Shown piece by piece: positions 8,980-18,802 of a stretch of 64,000 bases of DNA. The DNA is from Hondaea fermentalgiana. Lineage: Eukaryota > Sar > Bigyra > Thraustochytrida > Thraustochytriidae. The notes under the pieces were generated by a model. That model saw nothing but the letters and a program-made list of their open reading frames with translations. It was not told the origin of the DNA and made no database searches. The stretch is from NCBI GenBank assembly GCA_014084085.1, contig NPFB01000019.1, positions 225,347-289,346 on the forward strand. The letters are read 5' to 3'. Each line of letters begins with the position of its first letter. Position 1 is the stretch's first letter. A program made the translations under genes and the position numbers.

Positions 8980-11583
8980 ATGGCGCAACGGTATGCACAG
9001 GCGAGCGCGCTGCGGCAGCGCGAACAGACGAATGCCATGCTGATGGGCCTCGGAACGGTCCAGCTCCCGGCAAAGTACGCGCAAAGGAGCGCCCCATCGC
9101 GACAGATTAAAGCTGTGCAGCTTGAACCACCAGCTGTCGGTAGACTTCGCGACAAAATCGCTGGTCGAGGACTCTATGGCATGCATGATCTCACGCGTCT
9201 GCTTCGCGTTATGGATGAAAATGGTGATGGTGTTCTGACCTGCGATGAGCTCAAATACGGACTCGAAGACCTTGGCGTGCGCGTCAATGACGCCGAAATT
9301 GTCGAGCTCTTTCAGTACTTTGACCGTGATAATAGCGGCGCCATCTCACAGCAAGAATTCCTGCGCGGAGTCCGCGGACCCCTTCCTAAAAGTCGAGAGT
9401 CCTGTATTCTTGATGTTTTTGCTTCTCTCGATAAGACGCGCGACGGCTGCGTCACCCTCGACGACATTGAGCTCGCATTTGCACCGTCCCAACATCCGCT
9501 TGTGCGAAGCGGCCAGCAGACAGCGGCCCAAGCCTTGCGCGACTTCCTCCGTCGCTGGGACCACTTGGAGGACGACACGGAAGTCACGCTGGCAGAGTTC
9601 CTTGAATACCATAAGAACTTGAGCGCCACAATTTCTGACGACCAAGAATTTGTGGCGCTCGTGCGTGGCCTCTGGCGACTTGATACACACGAGGACACCA
9701 AAGAGCATGGACGAGCGGGCCTTCAATCGAATCAAGTCGATATATCTTCGTTTGACGCGAGTGAAAATGCTGGTGCATTGTATAATGCCGCTCCTGCAAA
9801 TGCACCTCGTGGACCCGGGCGGCCCGAGGCAATGGGTAAAGCTGCGCGCATCTACGAGAGTCAAAGTACTCGCGCACAACGGCACCCCGATGCTCCTCGA
9901 CCTGGAAAACCCTCGGTACCAAAGTGGATCCGCTTTGATGGAGTCTCTTTGGGGTTTTCGCTTTATCACAAGGAAACCACGCGAGAACACACGGGTCGAT
10001 TTAACGCACAGACACGTGTCTTTGACACGCAAGAGCAAGAAAGCTTTCGCATTCGCACCTTCGTGCTCCGCTACTTTCTTGAAGACGACACGGTCGCCGT
10101 GTCGGAAACAACGGCTAGTCAGCAGCGCTCGCTCCAGTTCATGGGCCGCACACCGTCTCCATTGCAACTACGCGATCTCGCAGTCGGAAACACGGTCACG
10201 CTCAAGGGTCTGCCCATGCACGTTGCAGACGCAGACGCCAAGGCTCGGACACATATGAAGCAGGTTTTTCCCGATCTGCAGATGCGTGAAGCTCTCCTCA
10301 TTCCCCAGGATCCGCTCACGCAGCAGGAGTCGATCCAAAAGCAGCATCAGGAGACCAGCCACAAGCAAGCGGTTCGTGCCCCAAGCGCGCCATCCGCACA
10401 AACAACGTCTCGAAAGTTTATCGAAAACGATGGCAAGGTGATGCAATTTCTCTGCACGTGGAATGACCCGGGCCTCGTGGCAGGAGACAGTCTTCGCAAG
10501 TTCAAGCTTCTCTATTACCTTAGCGACGATACACTGGAGCTGCGTGAAGTCAATGAGCGCAATTCAGGCCGAGAGCGCCAAGCGCTTCTCAACTTGAATC
10601 GCCAACGCCTGCCCAACCCATTAAGCACAGACTGCGCAACGTATAAGCCGGAAGATCTCTTTGTAGGGGCCATCGTAAACGCCTTTGGCCGGGCCATGCG
10701 CGTTGTGGACTGTGACGTCTACGCAAAACGGTACCTCGCAAAGCAAGGGCTTCCCAGCAAGAGTCTTGATGACGAATCCACGACTGGCGCAATGCGGCAG
10801 ACTCTCGGCGGGCTCCAGGGTGCCCCGCCGCCGACGGAGCCACTTGGACTGTACAGCGATGCTGTGGACCAAAAGTTGAGCCAGATCATTGGCGCCATTC
10901 GCGCCACAACGGAGCAGCGAACGCGATTTGGGAATCGTTTCGATCAAAGACGGATGCTTCGCGCCTATTTGAAGCGATTTGCCGACGCCGACCCGGAGCG
11001 CAGCGCAGAGCTTGTTCTTGACCGTGAAGGATTTGCCTCGGCCATGGCAGGCTTTTCGTGTTTTGGGTCAGATTGCGAGCTGCTTTTCGAACACTTGCAG
11101 CGTCAGCAAAAAGAACAGCACGAGGCGCAGCGCCGGCAGGGCAATCGTTGGGAGCAGCCGACAGAGCCGCATGACATTGCTGCGCAAGTTATCATCGACG
11201 CCGTGTATGGACCTGGCGAGGAGCAAGAGTCGCAGGCCGCAGGAGGCTTGAACGAGGTTGATGACACCGACGTTGCAGTAAGCGAGACTCGCAAAGTGCT
11301 CGGATCTCGCGTCGAAGGCCTCATTCGCGCCATCAAGGACAAACTTGAGGTTTCAACCAACTTTGGCGAGGTGCACCAGCAAAAGCGGGCTCTGCTTCGC
11401 ATCTTGCAAAAGTCGTGTGTTGGATCGACAGCCTCTATTACACGCAGCCAATTCCGCGGTGCCATGGCGCAGCTCAACTGCTGGGAAAGAGACGCGCACG
11501 CATTATTCGATGCGTTCGATTCGCGTCATGAGGAAAGACTTGCTTGTGCTGCGCTTGTCGATCGCATTTTCGCAGCGACATAG
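8980..11583 (+). CDS. Calcyphosin-like EF-hand plus DM10-domain protein (EFHC/Rib72-like ciliary protein)
   Basis: The ATG at 8980 gives 867 residues; the open frame continues 5' only to a TTG. Residues about 55-225 resemble full-length calcyphosin: loops DENGDGVLTCDE (79-90) and DRDNSGAISQQE (115-126) are canonical EF-hands, while the third, DKTRDGCVTLDD (about 151), is less regular. Two DM10 domains follow. The first is at about 310-427 (core FVLRYFLEDDTVAV) and the second at about 479-587 (core KFKLLYYLSDDTLELREV, then ERNSGRERQALL). DM10 domains are typical of EFHC1/2 and Rib72, microtubule inner proteins of axonemal doublets. The C-terminal third has further degenerate helical pairs. The likely role is a Ca2+-responsive axonemal protein of the zoospore flagellum. 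Known EFHC proteins carry three DM10 domains and a C-terminal EF-hand, so the calcyphosin-first order here is unusual. Confidence 0.88.
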   Translation: MAQRYAQASALRQREQTNAMLMGLGTVQLPAKYAQRSAPSRQIKAVQLEPPAVGRLRDKIAGRGLYGMHDLTRLLRVMDENGDGVLTCDELKYGLEDLGVRVNDAEIVELFQYFDRDNSGAISQQEFLRGVRGPLPKSRESCILDVFASLDKTRDGCVTLDDIELAFAPSQHPLVRSGQQTAAQALRDFLRRWDHLEDDTEVTLAEFLEYHKNLSATISDDQEFVALVRGLWRLDTHEDTKEHGRAGLQSNQVDISSFDASENAGALYNAAPANAPRGPGRPEAMGKAARIYESQSTRAQRHPDAPRPGKPSVPKWIRFDGVSLGFSLYHKETTREHTGRFNAQTRVFDTQEQESFRIRTFVLRYFLEDDTVAVSETTASQQRSLQFMGRTPSPLQLRDLAVGNTVTLKGLPMHVADADAKARTHMKQVFPDLQMREALLIPQDPLTQQESIQKQHQETSHKQAVRAPSAPSAQTTSRKFIENDGKVMQFLCTWNDPGLVAGDSLRKFKLLYYLSDDTLELREVNERNSGRERQALLNLNRQRLPNPLSTDCATYKPEDLFVGAIVNAFGRAMRVVDCDVYAKRYLAKQGLPSKSLDDESTTGAMRQTLGGLQGAPPPTEPLGLYSDAVDQKLSQIIGAIRATTEQRTRFGNRFDQRRMLRAYLKRFADADPERSAELVLDREGFASAMAGFSCFGSDCELLFEHLQRQQKEQHEAQRRQGNRWEQPTEPHDIAAQVIIDAVYGPGEEQESQAAGGLNEVDDTDVAVSETRKVLGSRVEGLIRAIKDKLEVSTNFGEVHQQKRALLRILQKSCVGSTASITRSQFRGAMAQLNCWERDAHALFDAFDSRHEERLACAALVDRIFAAT

Positions 11584-12210
11584 TTATCTTAAAATTGTAC
11601 TCGTTCGTTCAGCAAATCATCCAAGAGCTGTTTCTACCCTTCAACTTATGTTCGCTCTGAATAGAGCCACAACTCCAAAGTTCAGCTTCGACTACAAAAA
11701 ATGACGTTGAAAAAAGATAGTTCACCTTCGAGATGGGCCTTGTTCATTTTTAGGGGGCGTAGGCGCAGCTTCGGCGTTGGGCAGGAGGAAAAAAAGCCCG
11801 GAGCGGGCGTGCCGTACGTACGAAGGAAGTGCATTATTCATTGCTTTTTGCAAGTTCTTGCGCGCAAGAAAAAGTTCAACGAAAACATGAAGACGAAGAA
11901 GGTAGTCTGCTTTGCATTGGATGGTCGTATTCAAAGTTTGCTACAAGGCAAGGAAATGGATGAGCTTCTTTCTTTACGAAGAGCTTCATTGACGTTAGCG
12001 AGAAGAAGAATTCGATCGTGAAAAGATCGTCCACAAACAACATCGAAATAAAATCAGGCAGAACAAGATATCAGTTTTATTCAAAGCGAAACCGGAGAAA
12101 AGAATGTCTCGCGATCGATGACATTCGTCGCAGCTTTAGGGGCCGTGAAAAAGAATTAGGAAATGCAAGCAGCAGATTGCCGTCCTCGGAGAAAGAGGGC
12201 GCTGAAGATT
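11584..12210. other. Intergenic between convergent 3' ends
   Basis: The region lies between the stop at 11583 (plus) and the stop at 12211 (minus). AT content is higher than in neighbouring coding DNA. No gene or structured RNA recognised; it presumably carries both 3'UTRs. Confidence 0.55.
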
Positions 12211-14077
12211 TTAACATTCATCCATGTCAAAGGGCAACTGCCCAATGAGATGGGTCCAGTCCGAGTCTGTGAGGGACGTGACAAGGTTTGTGAGCTGCGT
12301 TTCCGCGTTACTCATTTCAGCATCAGACGTGTCTCCATCCTCGTATTCCCAGACGCCGGGCTCCGCATAGCGATAGATTTCGACAGCGGTGATCTTGCTC
12401 GTATCCGGAGTGGGATCGCTAGACCCCTCATTGAGCGGCATGTAAACAATCAAACGGTAGCATTTCGAGCGGATTGAGTAACCCATGCACACCCAGTTGC
12501 TATTGGTTTTCCCCGTGCAAGCCTTTCGTACGCTCGATGTAGTCTTTTGGTTCTCATATTCCGAGAGCGCCGCCGCGCGCGGACAAGCGTCGGTATCCTC
12601 AAAAAGACCCGTCAAGCTTGTGCCACCAAGAACAACAGGGTCCGTTGAGCCTGACTGCGTCGCCCTGTCGAGTCCAATCATGTCGAGAACCGTTGGGTAA
12701 AAGTCGACGGTATCAAGAGGGCAGGTGGAATAGGAACCGATACCGTTGCGCCGTGCCGAATCGAGAGAAAGCCAATTTTCGGGCGGGACAATACCCGCCG
12801 GAACGCGCGTGGCATGCTCGTAGACTGTTTTCTTTCCGAACAGGCCGCGATCTCCAAGGTGAAAGCCGTGGTCGCCCCACATGATGATCAAGGTATTCTG
12901 ACGGACCTCTTCATCGATCTCGTCAAAAGCCTTCATGAGCTCGCCAATCTGCTCGTCAATGAAGCGAGTGCCGGCGTAATAGCCTCGCACGCGATCACTG
13001 TCGTCGAGATCGTCTTGGTTGCCATACTTGCTAAGCTCCTGATTGTCGCGCGCACTGTACTCTTTGTCGGAGAACCAGGTGGTGCCATCCTCCACAAGAG
13101 GATCAGGATTGAGCAGGCTGTCAGGAACGGTGCGGTAGGCGCCAAAGTCTTCGTTGCGCGCAACCCACGGCATGTGAGGCTGAACAAAGCCCACGCCGAG
13201 GAACCACGGCTGACTGGCGTTTGAGGCCAGCTCTTGGAGTTTTTCAATGCCAAGCTTGCGCACACAGTAATCGAGATGACGATCTTGGTACGCTGAGTCG
13301 AACGAATACTCGAGAGCGTAGTTTTTGTCGTTCTCCAGCGATTCGTCGCCGTTTTCGCCCGCGGTCGGCCAACGCAGCACTGTTTTCCCGCACAGTTCAG
13401 CCGAGGTCCGCATCTCTTTCGGCGGATAGTACTCGTCCCATGAGCAAAACTTGTCATCTTCATCTTCGCAGATGTCAGGTTTGTTAATGGTTGTCGTGTC
13501 ATCCTCGTCGGTGGAGCTGAAACTCCGCGTGTCGAGAATCTTGCCCACGCCCACCGTTCTGTACTTGGACTCTGAGTTCCGCAGCCACCCTGGCATTGTA
13601 TGCAGGTTGGCATTCTTCTCGCGGAATGTGCCTTCAAATCCCCAGGCTCTGATCGGGTCGTTTCGCTTGCCCGTGATCATACTATGTACGTACATGCATT
13701 TTGGTTCGTTCATCAATTTATTCAGTGTGGGACCAGCTCGCGTTCGTTAGTTTCGAGTTTCCCTTTTTGGTTTGTTGCTTGCTTTCCTGCGTCGTCTTGA
13801 CTTACCTGATGCGCGAGGGCGCGCACTCGGCCTTGGCCGCCTGGATATTCTCGAAGCGAATGCCCCGGTCCAAGAGCGCGTCCATGTTTGGCGTCTCGGC
13901 TACCTGCGAGCCGTACGCGCCGAGCACAGGCTGCAGGTCATCGATCGCGATGAAGAGCACATTGTACGGCCGCTCCACCGAGGGCGCCGCCGTGGCCACG
14001 AGCGCCGTCGCCAGCGCCACGAGCGTCTGCAGCGTCCTCCTGGTCGCAGGCGAGGCCCTCATGCTCCCAAGTCGCAT
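12211..14077 (-). CDS. Secreted iduronate-2-sulfatase-like sulfatase 1, two exons
   Basis: Minus strand. Exon 1 is 14077-13806 and exon 2 is 13681-12211, separated by a 124-nt GT-AG intron (13805-13682; donor GTAAG, acceptor ACATAG). The spliced protein has 580 residues. The N-terminus is basic then hydrophobic (a signal peptide), followed by the sulfatase motif NVLFIAIDDLQPVLGAYG. The formylglycine signature CAPSRISMITG is only complete after splicing: Cys85 is the residue to be oxidised, and the intron falls inside the following Ser codon. Other conserved parts are VGVGKIL, PWFLGVGFVQPHMPW and WGDHGFHLGDRGLFGKKTVYE, which supply the metal and sulfate ligands of the iduronate-2-sulfatase subfamily. 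ATG 14062 is an alternative start that also gives a signal peptide. The expected activity is hydrolysis of sulfate esters on polysaccharides in a lysosome-like or extracellular compartment; the exact substrate cannot be read from sequence. Confidence 0.9.
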
Positions 14078-14804
14078 GAACACCCCCTCCCCGCCCCTCG
14101 GGATGGCTGATTCCGCTGGACGAGAGCAGCTGGATCCCCGCGCGCCCCGCTCGACCCCGTGCGGCCTCGCCCGCGGCCTCGGGCCCGCGCCGCGCTCTGC
14201 TCTCCCGCGCCGCGCCGCGTTGCGAGTTTGCGGGCTCGTGACTGAGCGTCTCGCCGCGCTCCAAGGTCTTCTTGCTTATCGGAGGCCTCGTCTCGTCGTC
14301 TCGTCTCGTCTCGTGTCCAGTGCAGCCTTCTCGCTGCCTGCAGCTGCTTGACTGCGACTGCGCTGCGGCTTGACTGACTGCAATCGCTTTCCCGAGCGGG
14401 CGTCGCCGGCGGCCGCGAGGACCGCGCTGTCTTCCTCCGCGTCTTCGCGGCGCGCTGGCGCTTTCGCCGCCTGGCAGCGAGCGGCGCGAGGGAGGGAGGG
14501 GGCGGCAGCTCGCCGTGCAGCTGGAGATCGACGGCCTCGCGCGGCACGATGCGCGCCCCAGCTCGCGGCAGCGGAGGAGGCCTGGACCCGCGGCGGAGAC
14601 GACGCCGCGACGAGGACGTGCAGGGCGAGGCGCGGAGCGCGCGGAGCGGCAGCGCGCGAGAGGGCGCGAGGCTGAGTCCATGCGGGCTGGCTAGAATGAA
14701 AGGACAGAAGGGAGCGGGAAAGAGGAGGAGAGGAGGCCGCATCTCTTCTCTTCTTTGTCGGCGCGTTGTACACACACACTGGCGCGCCGAATGCCGCTGT
14801 TGCG

Positions 14805-14856
14805 GGCGGCGCATTCTTCACTTGCGCGCGCGCAGGGGTCCACTTGCGGGGCGCGT
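14805..14856 (-). promoter_or_regulatory. Recurrent CGCAAGT-type element, two copies
   Basis: On the minus strand CGCGCAAGTGAAGAATGCGC (14828 down to 14809) and a shorter CGCCCCGCAAGTGGAC (14854 down to 14839) match elements found near 27119-27181 and 38549-38632. They lie about 750 bp upstream of sulfatase 1. A regulatory function is inferred from recurrence only. Confidence 0.35.
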
Positions 14857-14946
14857 GCAGTGCGGACCGGCTCGACGCAGGCGGTCATGATGGCGCCCCG
14901 CCCGGGCCGACTCGACGCCGCGCGAGGCGCTCGCGCTCGCGCTTGC

Positions 14947-14947
<1 letters not shown>

Positions 14948-14978
<31 letters not shown>

Positions 14979-14980
14979 GC
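14948..14980. repeat. (GGGCTC)n short tandem repeat
   Basis: About five units of GGGCTC in an Arg-codon-rich GC stretch. Confidence 0.9.
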
Positions 14981-15503
14981 GCGGTCGTGAAAACGCGCGC
15001 TCGGTCGCGGTCGTGAAATGTACGCGCGGTCGCGCTCGCGCTCGCCGCCGCTGGCGCACGCGGAGACGAGACGGGCCGAGACGACCACGCCGAAAACTGG
15101 CGAGAGTGGAGCGCACGTTTTCCTTACACGAGGAAGAGGGAGAGATGGATAGCGCGGAGATAGCCTGGCTTGCTGGGTGGCGGGCGTGGCAGTGCAGTGC
15201 GCGGCGACGAGTGAGTGTGACATGCAACGCGAGCGAAGAGCGTTGATACCGACGCACGCTTTCCCGGCACCAGAAAGATGGTCAGAAGGAAATCAGAACA
15301 CATCGAGAGAGTCACTCGCCGTAACAGCACCGGTCGATGATATCACCTGCGTGAGCCGTGCGCGACAGACGCGACACAGCGGGAGACCTAGTAGGCTACA
15401 AGAACGCCCGAGGATAGGGAGTTTTTCATACATGTATAAAAGGTAGTATAGTAGTAGTATCATAGAAGCAAGCAATTGTCCTTTACTAAAATCCAAAACA
15501 AAA

Positions 15504-17159
15504 TCAGGCATCAAAGGGAGCAACACCGAGGAGGTGCGTCCAGTCCGGGTCCGAGGGGTCGCCAATAAGCGCGAGCATCTCGGCCTTGACGTCAGCATAG
15601 TTGTCATCGTCGATGCGATTGATCGTCTCAAAGGCACCGGGCTCGCCATAGTGGTACAACTCCATCTTCTTGGCCGTGCTGTAATCAAACACGCCTTTGT
15701 TTGAAAGCTTCATGTACACAATGAGGCGGTACGACTGCGTGCGAATCGAGTAGCCCATAAAGTTGGAGTTTTCGTACGAAACGTACTCGCTAAGCGCGGC
15801 AGCACGCACTTGCGCGGACGAGTTCTTCATAATTGGCACGAGACTGGTGCCCGAAAAGGTCTGGTCGGACGGCGGGTCGACGCCCAGAATATCGAGCACT
15901 GTCGGATACAAGTCAACACTGTCTGTGGGCGAGTCCGAATGCGCACCGACCTGGACCTCGTTGCCTGAGATCGCAGTCCATGCAGGAGGGGCCACAATGC
16001 CACACGGCACGCGCGCCGAGTTCTCCAAGTTTGTCTTTTTGCCCCAAAGACCAAAGTCGCCCAAATGATAGCCATTGTCACCCCAGAGAATGATCATGGT
16101 GTTGTTGCGCACGGTTTCGTCGATTTCGTTATCGAGCGTTGAGATGAGCGCGCCAATTTGTCGGTCGACAAAGGCCGTGCTGGCATAGTAGGCACGGACC
16201 AGGTCCGAGGCATCGTAGGTGTCCCAGCCTTCGTATTTCTCCAACTCTGCGTTCGAAGACGGTTTTGTCCACGACGAAGATTGCTCAGTCCAAAAAATGT
16301 TGTCGTCCAAGTCCATCTGGATCTCTGGCGGTGGGAGAATCGTGCTGTCCGGATCCGTGCGAAAGGACTCAAAGTCAGCGCGTGGGCCAGTCCACGGCAA
16401 GTGCGGCTTCACAAAGCCAACGGCGAGGAAGAAGGGCTGCTCTGTGGCGTTGGCGGCAAGTTCGACGAGCTTTTCGCGGCCAATGAGGCCGATGCAGTAA
16501 TCCTCATGGCGCGTGACATTGTCAATCTCGAGAATGATGGCCTCGAACTGATCGTATTGGTCCCAATCTTCGTAATCGTCTGCTGCCCAGCGCAAGGCCG
16601 TTTTGCCATTGCACAGGGGCTCTTGACGCATTTGTTTTGGGGTAATGTACTCGTCCCAGCTGCAATGGACATTGTCCGCGTTCTCCCACGTGTCTTGCCC
16701 GCACAAATCAGGGGCAAGTTCTCCGTCGGTGTTAAAGTTTCGATTGTCCAGAATCTTGCCCACGCCTACTGCGCGGTGGTTTGTCTCTTGACGCAAGTGC
16801 CCAGGAAGCGTCATGAGCTCGGGCGAAACTTTGCGAAAGGTCGGCTGAAATGCCCATGTCTGCGTTGCGTCTGCGTGTCTGCCCGAGATGAGCGACGCGC
16901 GACTTGGTCCACAGATTGCCATCGAGCAGCTCATGGACTGGAACACGGTTCCTCGGCTGAGCAGATCGTCCATATACGGTGTTTTCGCCTCCTCGTCGCC
17001 AAAGGCGCCCAGCGTCGGTTTGAGGTCGTCAACCAAGATGAAGAGCACATTGTACGTTGCCTGCGCGCACGTCGCCAGCTCTGCCAGTGCCACCGCGGCG
17101 AGTGCCGCCGTCGCGCGCACAGCCCACCTCCGTCGCGGCGCATTGGCACGGGTCGCCAT
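15504..17159 (-). CDS. Secreted iduronate-2-sulfatase-like sulfatase 2
   Basis: A single exon of 551 residues from ATG 17159. The N-terminus MATRANAPRRRWAVR followed by an Ala/Leu-rich segment is a signal peptide. Sulfatase landmarks are YNVLFILVDDLKPTLGAFG, the formylglycine site CGPSRASLISG (Cys83; Ser replaces the common Thr in the TG pair), the HLRQETNHRAVGVGKIL region, PFFLAVGFVKPHLPW, and WGDNGYHLGDFGLWGKKTN. Unlike sulfatase 1 there is no intron at the active-site motif. The two minus-strand sulfatases are about 1.4 kb apart in the same orientation, so they are probably an old tandem duplication that has since diverged. Activation needs a formylglycine-generating enzyme, which is not in this window. 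Confidence 0.92.
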   Translation of the reverse strand: MATRANAPRRRWAVRATAALAAVALAELATCAQATYNVLFILVDDLKPTLGAFGDEEAKTPYMDDLLSRGTVFQSMSCSMAICGPSRASLISGRHADATQTWAFQPTFRKVSPELMTLPGHLRQETNHRAVGVGKILDNRNFNTDGELAPDLCGQDTWENADNVHCSWDEYITPKQMRQEPLCNGKTALRWAADDYEDWDQYDQFEAIILEIDNVTRHEDYCIGLIGREKLVELAANATEQPFFLAVGFVKPHLPWTGPRADFESFRTDPDSTILPPPEIQMDLDDNIFWTEQSSSWTKPSSNAELEKYEGWDTYDASDLVRAYYASTAFVDRQIGALISTLDNEIDETVRNNTMIILWGDNGYHLGDFGLWGKKTNLENSARVPCGIVAPPAWTAISGNEVQVGAHSDSPTDSVDLYPTVLDILGVDPPSDQTFSGTSLVPIMKNSSAQVRAAALSEYVSYENSNFMGYSIRTQSYRLIVYMKLSNKGVFDYSTAKKMELYHYGEPGAFETINRIDDDNYADVKAEMLALIGDPSDPDWTHLLGVAPFDA

Positions 17160-18802
17160 TTTTCCCCGGGAAAGAGTATTCTATTCGAGTCGGCCTTCGC
17201 CGGCGCGGTCGTAGTCCAGGTCTCGCGCGCCTCCGCCCGATGCGGGGTGCTCAATCAGGCAGGCAGTCGCTCACAGGCTGAGTCTGGCCGGCCAGTGTAG
17301 CTGAGCGCAGCGCGCCGCGCCGCAGCAGCGCCCGGCGGGCGGGCCTCGTGTCGCGCGTCCGCCGCTCTCCGAGCGAGCCCGCGCGCCTCTCGTCTCCGTC
17401 TGCCCGACCTCGGCCGGCCGGCGTTCTGCTTTTGTCGCTGCCTTTGTTATGAGGCCGTCGTGCTTTTCTTTCCTTGCCTTGCTATAATTATACTCGCCTT
17501 GATCGATCGCACACCAGTTATAACCTGGACCCAACCCACGAGCTCCGACCCCAGCCTGCCTGCGCGAGAGCAGTCTGCCTCGGCCGCTCCGAGAGCCCGG
17601 GCGGGCGGGCGGGCGCTGGGAGACGGAGACCGTGCGCAAGACCGCGCCCTCCTGCCTGTGGCCGCCTGCCTGCCTCAGCCTGAGCCCAGAACTCGAGGCC
17701 GGGGCGACGCGCCATGATGGGTGAAGCAGTGGTCACTTTTGCCCACCGAATCACCCGCAAAGCTGGCGCCGAATCGGCGGCGGGAAGCCTCTCGATGCAG
17801 CTGCAGCTGCAGCTGCGCATTCCGTTCTGCGAGGCCGGCGACGACTCGGCGACGACGAGCGAGGAAGGAGAAGGAGAGCTCGCGGAGACGGAGCTCGAGG
17901 AGATGAAGATGGAGAAGGACCACGAACGAGGCCCAAGAGCGCGGCAGCGGCAGGAGCCTATGCTCGAGCGACATGATCCAGTACGACACGCCCTGGTGGG
18001 GAATGTCTCGTCGGGGCGCAAATCGTGCATCACGCACGCGTGCACGTTGCCGTGCGCTCGCACGCACGTGCAGCTGCAGCCAGCTGCAGCCCCTGCCGCT
18101 GCCGCTACCGCTGCCGCTACCGCTGCCGCTACCGCTGCCGCTACCGGTCAAGTTGCAGTCGACGGAGCGGGTCGTGCGGACGGCAGAGGCAAGCGGTGCG
18201 GCTTGTAGCGGCAGCAGCTCCTGAAAAGTACGATGTGACGTCTCGTTTCAATCTGCGTTGGCTGCACGCAGCTGCAGCTGTAGGCAACGCAAAGTTGATC
18301 GGTCGCAAGGTGTTGTCGCGACTTCGTCCGCTCGCTCGCTTACTCGCTCGAGGACTGTCACTCGGCCTCGAGCAGAGTCGAACGACTCACAGTCACAGTC
18401 AGTCTTCCGTCGTCGCGACGGCCGGCCGGCAGATCGATCGACGGCACGAGCGAGCGGAAGTGGTAGGTAGGCCTGGAGCGATCGACACCTCATCTCGGTG
18501 GCAAAGTGGACTGCCGTCGAGTCGGCCATGCGTCTGAATGCAACCACATCTGAATGGACGGATGAATCGCTCCATTTCAGCTGACCTCGCGCAGAAGCCG
18601 CGTAAAGCTGCTTCTTTGACATCTGGAGGAACACTCTTGTCGCCCGCCAGGGTAGACCCTCGGCCCGTGGTTATGGCAAGACCAAGGTCCCGCGATATCT
18701 CGTCCCGAATCTGCAGGAAAGGCAAAAGAAAGGCCTAGGAGATGGTTGATAGAAACATATACATACGGAGCGAGGCGAAGGAAGAAGAGCAGGATCCTGC
18801 CG
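17160..18802. other. Intergenic between sulfatase 2 start and GLE1 stop
   Basis: No supported gene. Overlapping low-complexity frames occur on both strands around 17500-18540. A 12-bp tandem repeat lies at 18094-18146. The section just before 18803 may be 3'UTR of GLE1, and that just after 17159 the 5' region of sulfatase 2. Confidence 0.5.
18094..18146. repeat. 12-bp tandem repeat GCTACCGCTGCC, about four units
   Basis: Regular alternation of GCTGCC and GCTACC. It encodes nothing recognisable in any frame. Confidence 0.9.

Larger units (their letters stand above)
14078..15503. other. Intergenic upstream of sulfatase 1
   Basis: GC-rich and CpG-rich DNA with low-complexity Arg/Ala-coding frames in several phases. 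It includes a (GGGCTC)n tract and one cluster of the CGCAAGT-type element (listed separately). No supported gene. The last about 130 bp (15370-15503) are AT-richer and suit the 3'UTR of sulfatase 2. Confidence 0.55.

Noticed and set aside
16158..17300. Plus-strand open frame of 380 codons opposite sulfatase 2
   Set aside because: It is antisense to a clear sulfatase and its product resembles no family; long antisense frames are expected from the GC-biased codons here.
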